Part shown: piece after piece, positions 1-6,800 of the stretch
How the letters are laid out: each line of letters begins with the position of its first letter
Numbering within the stretch: the stretch's first letter is position 1
Notes under the pieces: model-generated
The model's input: the letters and a program-made list of their open reading frames with translations, nothing else
Told to the model about the DNA's origin: nothing
Database searches by the model: none
Program-made: the position numbers and the translations under genes
Assembly: GCA_937915965.1 (NCBI GenBank)
Contig: CALGHC010000188.1
Span: 1 to 9,724 of the forward strand
DNA length: 9,724 nucleotides
Origin: an uncultured Myxococcales bacterium
Lineage (GTDB): Bacteria > Myxococcota_A > UBA9042
Direction of reading: 5' to 3'

Positions 1-1387
1 GCAGGGGTCGCCGTCTTCCTGGTCGAGACAGTCCGCGTTGACCAGGCAAGCGCACGTGCTCTGGCCGCCGCCGCACGAGCCAGCGCCGTCGCAGACGGTC
101 GCCGTGGTGCAGATGTTGTCGTCCTCGCAGGCCTGCCCGGCGGAGACCGACATCAAGACGCAAGCGCCGACGTCTTCGTCACACTGGTTGCTGAGACACG
201 GCTCGTCCGAGGCCGCGCAGTCGACCACCGTGGCCGGGTTGATCTTGCACTCGCTGGTCTGGTTGTCGCAGTACAGCGTGCCATTGCAGAGCTTGCCGTC
301 CTCGTGGTCGACACAATCTGCGGCGGTCTCGCAGGCGCAGCTGTTCTCGCCGCCGAGGCAAGCGCCGCTGGCGCCGCAGGTGTCGTCTGCGGTGCAAGCG
401 TTGCCATCGTCGCAGGCCGCTCCAGCCGCACCCGGCTTGACGAGGCACTTGCCGCTCTGCGGATCACAGATGTCCTGGGTGCACGGGTTGCTGTCATCGC
501 AGCTCTTGGTGGCGCCTGCCGCGCAGACGCCCGAGAAGCACTGCTCTTTGTAGGTACACGCGTTGCCATCTTCGCAGACCACGTCGTCGTTGACGGCCTC
601 GTGCGAGCACGCCCCGGTCTTGGGCACGCAGGCGTCGGCGGTGCACAGGTTGGCATCGTCGCAGCTCTTGATATCGCCGCCGACGCAGACGCCCGCGGAG
701 CACACGCCGGTGGCCTCGCAGCCGCTAATGGGATCACACGCGCCGCCGTCGGGTCCAGCGTCGAGGCCACAGACACCGTCTTCGCAGGTCGCCACGCGGC
801 ACGGGTCGGCGCTGGCGGGACAATCGTCGGCGCCAGCGCAATCCACCGAGGCGACGTCGGCCGCGTCGGCGCCGACCGAATCCGGCTCGATTGTTGCGTC
901 GTCGCCGGTCGAGGCGTCTGTGCCAGGCAGCGCGTCATCGTCTGGGGCGACGTCCGCTGCAGCCGCCGTGTCGTCGCCGCTGATGACGTCCACGCCGGGA
1001 CCGACGTCGTCGCCGCCGGTCACGTCCACCGCTGTGCCGGCGTCGTCAGGGTTGGTCCCATCGGCTGCAGGGCCTGTGTCGTCGCCGCCGGTGTCGACCT
1101 TGGGCTCGCCGGCATCGGCGAGGCCCGAACCGTCGGCGTCGCCGGCGGTGTCGACCTTGGATTCGCCGGCATCGGCGAGGCCCGAACCGTCGTCGCTGGA
1201 CTGGCTATCGACCGCGGCGTCTGCGCCGCGGTCGATAGCCGTCCGTCCCGGCGCACGCGGCCAGCAGGAAGAGGCTGCACGCCGCTGGCGCCGCCCACCT
1301 GGCCCCACGCGACAACGACGCCCTCGAAGCGACGAGGTGGTCACGAGACATGGTAGAGGCGCGCGCGCCCTGATCTTCGACGGTCAT
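1..1387 (-). CDS. Cys-rich Dicty_CTDC-like lipoprotein, 3' truncated by window, frameshifted near N-terminus
   Basis: Probable surface lipoprotein; function unknown. Seen: from ATG at 1387 (GGGGAAGG at 1391-1398, 3 nt upstream) frame 1 encodes an Arg-containing n-region, a hydrophobic stretch and a lipobox LLAAC (Cys at residue 45, or 33 from the alternative ATG at 1351), then reaches TAG at 1205-1207. The mature protein continues in another frame from about 1240 down to the window edge with no stop: an Asp/Gly/Ala-rich acidic linker (about 1240-860), then a Cys-rich domain with at least five copies of a C-[DE]-D-x-N-x-C-T-x(3,4)-C motif (628-663, 538-576, 466-501, 376-414, 91-129). That motif resembles the Dictyostelium CTDC repeat common in myxobacterial secreted proteins. 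Treating one base of the GACGGACGG stretch as extra joins the frames cleanly after CAGTD. The C-terminus lies outside the window. The reading of the domain is firm; whether the gene is intact is not. Confidence 0.8.
1081..1192 (-). repeat. Tandem repeat of 57 bp (19 codons) in acidic linker
   Basis: Two copies at 1081-1135 and 1138-1192 differ at only a few positions. Read on the minus strand they encode DGSGLADAGESKVDTAGD and DGSGLADAGEPKVDTGGD. The 57-bp period preserves the reading frame, which supports this being the translated frame. It probably arose by recent duplication in an unstructured linker between the lipid anchor and the Cys-rich domain. Confidence 0.9.
1203..1240. repeat. Perfect 17-bp inverted repeat (hairpin) at the frameshift site
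   Basis: The arms GGCTATCGACCGCGGCG (1203-1219) and CGCCGCGGTCGATAGCC (1224-1240) are exact reverse complements separated by the 4-nt loop TCTG. The hairpin sits in the Cys-rich lipoprotein gene just after the lipobox. The stop codon of the signal-peptide frame (1205-1207) lies inside one arm. It could be a template-switch product, a regulatory hairpin or an assembly artefact. Confidence 0.95.
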
Positions 1388-1404
1388 ATGCCTTCCCCAG
1401 CAGA

Positions 1405-1422
1405 TAGGTTCAGGGGAACCTA
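1405..1422. promoter_or_regulatory. 7-bp inverted repeat in the leader of the Cys-rich lipoprotein gene
   Basis: TAGGTTC (1405-1411) and GAACCTA (1416-1422) are perfect inverted arms around AGGG. The repeat ends 17 nt upstream of the start at 1387 and just upstream of its Shine-Dalgarno sequence. Its position suggests an operator or a small 5'-UTR hairpin. No U-run follows, so it is not a typical terminator. The inverted repeat is certain; a role is inferred. Confidence 0.45.
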
Positions 1423-1482
1423 CGCGGCCTCGGGGATGGCGGCATACGCGCGAGCGCACAGGCGGTCATATTTGTGCGGCAA

Positions 1483-1547
1483 CTGACCGGCGCGTCGGTG
1501 TCCGGAGACTGACCGGCGCGACGGTGTCCGGAAACTGACCGGCGCCG
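1483..1547 (-). repeat. 26-bp tandem repeat, about 2.5 copies, between two genes
   Basis: Immediately after the TAG of the CoA-binding gene, the minus strand reads GCGCCGGTCAGT-Y-TCCGGACACCGWC twice, then a third partial copy GCGCCGGTCAGTTGCCG-CAC that degenerates. There are no unique spacers between copies, so it is not CRISPR. Each copy is partly self-complementary around CCGG. Such arrays can be transposase-binding terminal repeats of an insertion sequence remnant, or protein-binding iterons. No transposase is present in the window, so the origin is unproven. Confidence 0.75.
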
Positions 1548-2057
1548 CTACCACATGACCCGCGGCCGCGCCTCGCTGTCGGTCTGCGGCGGTCGGCCAT
1601 AGGTGCCGCTGACCTTGACGACGAGGGTGTGGGCGACGCACTCGGGGGTCTTGCCGTCGAGGTAATACACGGGACACCGGCCGACCTCCACCACGTCGAG
1701 CCCGAGCTTGCGCGCGCGGGCAGTCCCGTCGCGGTGGCCAGCGCCAAAGCTGAACCACACGCGCGTGCAACCAGCCTCGTGGGCCAGATCGACGGCGCGC
1801 GCCGCGGAGTGGGGATGGGTCCAGACGATGGCGAGATCGCCGCGCTCGGCCGGCAGCTCCGCCACCGACGCGTAGACCGGCCCGCCCGCCGTCTTGCCGC
1901 GAGACTCGGTGAGGCCGTCGAGGTCGAGGCAATAGAAGCGTCTCTTGTGCTTGGTGTAGACGTGATACGAGTAGGCCGGGAAGCGCCCCTTGGACGACTC
2001 GCCGATCAGCAGGAAACCATCAGCCTCGCGCATCACCGTCTCGAGCGGATGGGCCAT
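1548..2057 (-). CDS. CoA-binding (YccU-type Rossmann fold) domain protein
   Basis: 169 aa, cytoplasmic, no signal peptide. The start at 2057 follows GGAGGA (2064-2069) with 6 nt spacing. The fold is read from a beta-strand and glycine turn at residues 10-21 (READGFLLIGES), a strand-loop FYCLDLDG at 41-48, LAIVWTHP at 75-82 where family members carry the acidic or aromatic cofactor loop, GCTRVWFSFGAG at 96-107 and the closing EVGRCPVYYLD at 124-134. This is the usual order of CoA_binding_2 proteins, which bind CoA in vitro and mostly lack an assigned role. The roughly 35-residue tail beyond the core is longer than in minimal members. It stops directly next to the 26-bp repeat array. Family call is fairly firm; the ligand is not demonstrated. 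Confidence 0.8.
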   Translation of the reverse strand: MAHPLETVMREADGFLLIGESSKGRFPAYSYHVYTKHKRRFYCLDLDGLTESRGKTAGGPVYASVAELPAERGDLAIVWTHPHSAARAVDLAHEAGCTRVWFSFGAGHRDGTARARKLGLDVVEVGRCPVYYLDGKTPECVAHTLVVKVSGTYGRPPQTDSEARPRVMW

Positions 2058-2095
2058 GGGTCATCCTCCGCGCGCCCGATGAACGGGGCGGCTCA

Positions 2096-3082
2096 TCAAA
2101 ATACACTGAAAGCGTGCCGCAGCGACACGCCGGCGCTGATCCCCTCGGCGAGCTGGGTGCCGTTGAGGTCCTGGTAGACGGGCACCTGCACGCGCAGGCC
2201 GATCGTCATGCCGTCGATCGAGCCAGCGGTGAAGCGATAACTCAAACCTGGCACCACGAAGAGCCACCTGCCGCCGCTACCCTCTGGGTTCGAGTCCATC
2301 GCGCCGGTCATCGCGCCGCTGTGGCCGGCGTGGGGGTCATCGTCGTTGGTGCTGTCCGCCCCCCGCAGCAGCCCGATCAGGTCCAATGACGGCACCACGT
2401 TCTCTGAGATCACGTAATGGGCGCCGCCGCCAAAGACGACCGAGTTGCCCGCGCGGTAGCCCTCGTCGGATGCCTGCGGGACGATCCGCGCCAGCGCCAG
2501 GATCTGGCCCCCCAGCCCGCCGGCGAGCTGCATGCCGATGTGACCGCCGACCATCGGGTTGACCGTGCCGCTGGCGAAGTTCGGGTTCGACGGCAACGCA
2601 GCGTCCGCGCCGGCACCGCCGGTGGGCAGGTAGGCGCCGCTCGTCAAGCTGAACGCGAACATCCGGCCGTCGCCGCCGAGCGTGAACCGATAGCCCAGCT
2701 GCGCCGACAGATCGCCCAGGGCGACCGCGTCGGTGGTGCCACTGTCCGTCGTCGCCGACAGGTCGAGCAACGGCAAAGCGAGTCGCACCGACAGCCCGCG
2801 CCACAGCCCCAGCCCGGCCGACAACGACCAGACCTGGGCGCTGGTGCGCTCGCCGTCTTCGTTGGCGACCTCGTTTGAGCCCTTCAGCATGATCGAACGG
2901 CGCCCGTGCGTGACGTCGAGGCCGACATCGAGCTTGCCGGCCAGGACGCTTCCGACGCTACCGCTGGTCCCCCCGACCGGGAGGTTCGGCACGCTTCAGC
3001 ACAAAGGCGCCGCCGTCGCCGGGCTCGCGTAGAGCCCCAGCGCAATTGCGCCTGCCACCAAGACCAGGATCTTTGACTTCAT
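2096..3082 (-). CDS. Outer-membrane beta-barrel (MetA-pathway transporter-like) with in-frame TGA at codon 29
   Basis: Start at 3082 is set by GGAGGAGGG (3087-3095) and a textbook signal peptide (residues 1-24, cleavage after ATA). Codon 29 is TGA (2998-2996), directly after APLC. The same frame then continues uninterrupted for 299 codons to a terminal TGA. The downstream part has alternating hydrophobic strands, a YLPTGG loop, the GD(L)SAQLGYRF strand and the C-terminal aromatic residue (HAFSVF) recognised by BAM, as in Phenol_MetA_deg-type barrels. A periplasmic or surface loop at residues 247-263 is rich in Asp, His and Met (H251, H254, M258, M262) and could bind metal. Without decoding of the TGA only a 28-aa peptide results. 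A GTG at 2992 could restart translation, but it has no Shine-Dalgarno sequence and would lack the signal peptide. The gene is either recoded (selenocysteine) or a recent nonsense pseudogene. Confidence 0.8.
2970..2984 (-). promoter_or_regulatory. SECIS-like stem-loop just 3' of the in-frame TGA
   Basis: Counting the U of UGA as 1, the transcript has C15-C16, U17, C18-C20, loop GGUC (21-24), G25-G27 and G28-G29. This can fold as a 3-bp apical stem, a bulged or wobbled U17 and a 2-bp lower stem. In the E. coli fdhF SECIS the bulged U is also position 17 and the apical loop is GGUC, one base further on. GC-rich DNA makes chance stems common, and GGUC here can also pair with a nearby GACC, so the match is suggestive only. 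Confidence 0.35.
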
Positions 3083-3086
3083 CTTG

Positions 3087-3095
3087 CCCTCCTCC
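3087..3095 (-). promoter_or_regulatory. Strong Shine-Dalgarno deciding the barrel start at 3082
   Basis: GGAGGAGGG lies 4 nt upstream of the ATG at 3082. It places translation initiation ahead of the signal peptide, and so ahead of the in-frame TGA, rather than at the downstream GTG at 2992. Confidence 0.8.
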
Positions 3096-3167
3096 GAGCG
3101 AGGCTAGTAGCACCGACACCCCGCCGCCGTCGACACCGGCCGCCTGTTCGGGCTGGGCCTTCCGCCT

Positions 3168-3209
3168 GCTCAAGGCTCAAGGCTCAAGGCTCAAGGTTCA
3201 ACGTTCAGG
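3168..3209. repeat. Heptamer tandem repeat (GCTCAAG)n overlapping a stop codon
   Basis: Four perfect GCTCAAG units (3168-3195) are followed by two degenerate ones (GTTCAAC, GTTCAGG) reaching 3209. On the minus strand the array is CTTGAGC repeats that begin at the TGA (3205-3207) of the SnoaL-like gene and run into the intergenic space. Heptanucleotide tandem arrays are prone to slippage and vary between strains. No protein-binding role can be shown. Confidence 0.9.
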
Positions 3210-3708
3210 GCGACGATGCCGCCCGGCCACGCACCAGCCCGATGACCTCGCCAGCCACCTCATTGGGGACCGGAAAGCTCATCACATAATGTGCGATCCG
3301 CCAGCGCCCCCCTTGCCACAGGAGCACGCCGCTGCCGCGAACCTCGCCGTACTTGTCATTGCGCAGACTCTCATCGAACCACGCCACGTCGCCCCCACGG
3401 GAGACCACCACGTGACGACTCGTGGCCACATAGGTCCAAGCCGTGCCCCGCTCGAAATGCGGCATCGCAAACGTCCGGAACGCCGCCAGGTCCCAGCGCT
3501 CAGCGCCGTCCGTCCCCACAAACACCGCGTGCCCCGAAAAGTGACCAAAATACCGCGCCGCATCCGCGTGCGCCGCCGCCAGATGCCAATCGTCCAGCAC
3601 AGCACCAACCTGCCGCTCCCGCCCCAAGTCCACCCCGAGCGGCCCGCCCGGCCCATGCGCACACCCAGCCATCCAGGCCACCACCAGCAAGCACGCCACC
3701 GTCTTCAT
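3205..3708 (-). CDS. SnoaL/NTF2-like lipoprotein
   Basis: 167 aa. Start at 3708 is chosen because it gives a short lipoprotein signal with lipobox MAGC (Cys16) and has a GGGGG stretch upstream; a longer frame reaching 3825 adds a non-signal extension. The mature part matches the SnoaL_3 / DUF4440 branch of the NTF2-like fold: an N-terminal helix pair (about 33-55, VGAVLDDWHLAAAHADAARY), a strand with the typical FVGTDGAERW (63-72), helix LAAFRTFAMPHF (74-85), and sheet strands TYVATSRHVVV, DVAWFDESL (107-115), SGVLLWQGGRWRIAHYVMSFPVPNE (126-150). The family forms conical alpha+beta barrels that bind small ligands or act as enzymes; no catalytic residues identify a reaction here. Likely anchored at the periplasmic face of a membrane. 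The upstream 162 bp hold no gene but a 13-bp direct repeat. Confidence 0.82.
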   Translation of the reverse strand: MKTVACLLVVAWMAGCAHGPGGPLGVDLGRERQVGAVLDDWHLAAAHADAARYFGHFSGHAVFVGTDGAERWDLAAFRTFAMPHFERGTAWTYVATSRHVVVSRGGDVAWFDESLRNDKYGEVRGSGVLLWQGGRWRIAHYVMSFPVPNEVAGEVIGLVRGRAASSP

Positions 3709-3760
3709 TCTGCCCCCAGTCTTCGTCCCCGCCGCAGCAAGCAAGAAAGGAGACGCGGCG

Positions 3761-3840
3761 CCAGGCAAGACCGCGAGCCGCCGAGCCCACGCCTCTCCCT
3801 CACGCCGCGTCCCAAGTCCAGACAAGACCAGGCAAGACCG
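3761..3840. repeat. 13-bp direct repeat pair in intergenic leader
   Basis: CCAGGCAAGACCG occurs at 3761-3773 and 3828-3840, between the metalloprotease stop and the SnoaL-like lipoprotein start. A related CCAGACAAGACC overlaps the second copy upstream. The spacing (67 bp) could suit paired binding sites, but nothing else supports a function. No convincing terminator or promoter is visible in this 162-bp gap. Confidence 0.5.
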
Positions 3841-3870
3841 ATACGACCGGCCGCAGACCGCCCGCCCCGC

Positions 3871-6800
3871 CTACGGGTCCAACGGGCTGCCATACTCCAT
3901 GGCGAAGCTCATCTCGGCGACCGCCTTGATCAGCTGCACGTAGTCGCGCATCCCCGCCGTCGCCCGCACGGCGTCATCGCCTGAGACATCCAGGTCGCAG
4001 TCATCCGCCAGCGTCGCCGTCTTTGGCGCCGAATCCCCGCCAGGCCCCTCATCGCACAGGTCGCTGCGCGAGCGCAGCAGGTTCGCCTGCGCGACCATCG
4101 CCGCGCCGGCGCCGTTCTCGCGGTTCAGCGCGCCGAAGATCAGCCCCGAGTCGGGGTCGGTGAAGGTGACCTGGTCCTGCGCACCGACCTCAGGGGCCTT
4201 CCAGTTGCCGACGATCCACACCTGCGCCTCGTCGACGAAGCGCCGATCGAAGTTGGTCATGAAGCGCGCCTGCCCCAGCAGCGAGAAGTACAGCTGGATG
4301 GTGAAGTCGGCCGCCGGATCGACCGGCGCGACGTGCTTCTGACCGAGCGCCGCGGTGTAATTCGGGAAGCGGATCTTGCCCTTGTCGAGGTACGGCCCGA
4401 CCCGGCTCCAGTCGCCGGACTGCATCGCGGCGTTGATGGCGCGCACGTTGTCGGAGAAGGTGTTGTAGTAGCTCACCCGCCACTCGCGCAGATCGATCGG
4501 GTTCGCCCGCGCCACGAAGTTGGTGTTGGAGTCGCTCATCGCCATCATGGCGAGGACCTTGTCGACGTAGAAGCCAACGTGGTGCAGGCACTCCCACCAG
4601 AAGTAGCCGCACTCCTGGGTGCCCGCGCCGTTGGGGCTCCAGGAGGTCGAGTAGTAGCGCGCCTGCTCGACGCCGATGTCGAGCAGGTTGCCACCGACAG
4701 GCTTGCTGTAGCCGTTCGCCATCAGCATCGTGCCGTCCGGCCGCTGCCACTGGCCGTACGCGCCGACGTCGGGCATCAGCATGGTCTCGATGAGGTACTG
4801 GAAGGCGTTCTGTACGCCCCAGGTCTTGCTGCCCCAGCCGTTGACCGGATCCTTGAGGAAGTTCGCGACCATCTCAGGCGGGTAGTAGCGCGGCAACAAC
4901 GCGGCGTAGAGCGCGTAGATGTCGTGCCAGTACTTGATGCGGTGATAGATGCGGCCGTAGTTGCGGCTGGCGTAGCTCCAGTTGTTCACGCCCAGGTCGC
5001 CGCGCGGGAAGGCGCGCAGCAGGTACCAGCCATCCCACTCGTCGAGGAAGTGGCTCATCCGCTCGTAGGCGTCGGCACCGTAATCGCGGGTCAGGCAGTT
5101 GTCGCTCAGATCGCTGCGGCCGTGGCTGCAGTAGATGTACGGCACGCGCGTGTAGATCTTGCCGCCGACGGTGGCCGTAGCGATGTTGCCGCTGAGCGCC
5201 GAGACATCGACGAGCTTGCGGTTGGAGGCCTCGTAGAGCTTCGCCCCGAGCGCGTTGTAGATCGACGTGTAATGGGTTGCAGACGGGCCAAACTGGGTGA
5301 ACGAGATCAAGTCGCCGTCGCTGGAGAACCAGCGCGGCATCGTCGATCCCATCGTGCCGACGTCCTCGAAGACCTCGACCTTGTCGGCGTAGCCATAGAG
5401 CATCGCGGCGCGGTCGTACTTGCCGACGCCGAGGCCGTCGATGGTGTAGCGGCCGGCGTAGTCCATAATCGAGCTGTAGGCGTAGTTGTAGATCTTGCCG
5501 TCAAGCTCCTCGTCGGTGATCGGGTCGACCAGGCGCGGCCCGACCTTGCCGTCGTCGCGCAGCTTCCAGTAGTCGTCGAAGTAGTTCACGGCGTCGTCGC
5601 TGCCGCCGAAGTTGTGCATCAAGCCCAGCGAGTGGCCCACCTCGTGGGCGAGCACCGCCGTGTAGATGCTGTGGCGGATCATCTGGTAGGCCTCTTCGCT
5701 GGTCTTGCCCTTGACGTCCTTGGCCACGCCGATCAGCGCCTCGTCAGCGATCTCGGCGAGGTACATGTTGCGCTTGGCGGCCAGCTCGGCGTGCATGCTG
5801 TCGCGCTCGCCCAGGAAGCGGCGGAAGGTGTCACGCGACATCGACACCTTCTCGAGCATGGCGTCGTCGACGACCGCGTCGGGCGCCAAACCCGCGGCCA
5901 TCTTGATCTCGGGATGCGCGAGGAGCTTCTCGGCCTGGGTGCCGCGGATCGACTGGAGGCGCGCTTCGGGGCTGTTGCCCAGGCCGTTGAGGTGACCCAG
6001 GCCGTACATGTCTTGGAGCTTGGGCTCGACCCAGACGCCGAATCCGTGATCTTGCTGGAAGGCCTCGTCGGCGGGCGTGATGTCGGTGCGCTGACCGGCC
6101 CAGTACTTCGAGAAGTCGTTGTTGGCGATGCGATCGACCATCGTCGTCGCCTCGTCGAGGCCGCGCCGCTCGAAGCGACCCTTGCCGCTCTGCATCTGCT
6201 CGAGCCACTCGGTGAGATCCGTGCCGTCGACATAGTCCTGCGGGTCGAGATCGCCGTTGAGCAGCTGGAGCTGCTGGACGGTGCGCCAGGCGGCGGTGTT
6301 GTTGTGGTGATAGACGTAGGCCATGCCCGAGAGGATCTCGCCGGTCTCGGGGTCGTTATTCGATGGCCCAAGGCCGAGCAAGCCGTACTTCATGTACTTC
6401 GGCACGTAGGCCATGAAGCTGTAGCGGATGTCGCCCAGACGCGGGTGGGTGCCGACCGGGCCGCAAGCCGGATCGTCGCCCGCCTGTACCGGGTTGTGGG
6501 TGCACAGGATGAACATGTCGCCGGTGTACGGGTTGGCCGCGGCCGCGACGACGTCCTTGTAGACCTTGTTCCACTGGTCGGCGACGCCCTGAGCGGTGGC
6601 GACGAGGTCGTCGGGGAACTGGTCATTGAGGAAGTAGACGATCGGTCGGACCTGGCGCTCGCTCAGCGCCAGCGGCGCCTGGCAGGAGTTCGCCTTGACG
6701 TCGCCGACGTCGGCGCAGATGCACTTGTTGAGGCCCGTGTAGGCCGGGTCGCTGTCGCACTCGCCGCGCGAGACGGTCTTCGTCCAGTTCTTCCAGATGT

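Noticed and set aside
153..938. Minus-strand 261-codon frame in the same region
   Set aside because: It is Thr/Ala/Arg/Pro-rich and overlaps the Cys-repeat frame throughout; it has no plausible fold.
304..1486. Long plus-strand open frames over the Cys-rich gene
   Set aside because: The minus strand carries the coherent Cys-repeat protein; the plus-strand translations are Ala/Ser/Pro/Arg-biased shadows.
1483..1547. CRISPR array
   Set aside because: Units are directly adjacent with no spacers and there are fewer than three full copies.
2096..2992. GTG at 2992 as the true start of the barrel
   Set aside because: No Shine-Dalgarno and no signal peptide, whereas 3082 has both in the same frame.
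3046..3984. 312-codon plus-strand frame across the SnoaL-like gene
   Set aside because: Arg/Pro/His-rich antisense translation with no recognisable domain; the opposite strand has a lipoprotein signal and NTF2-like pattern.
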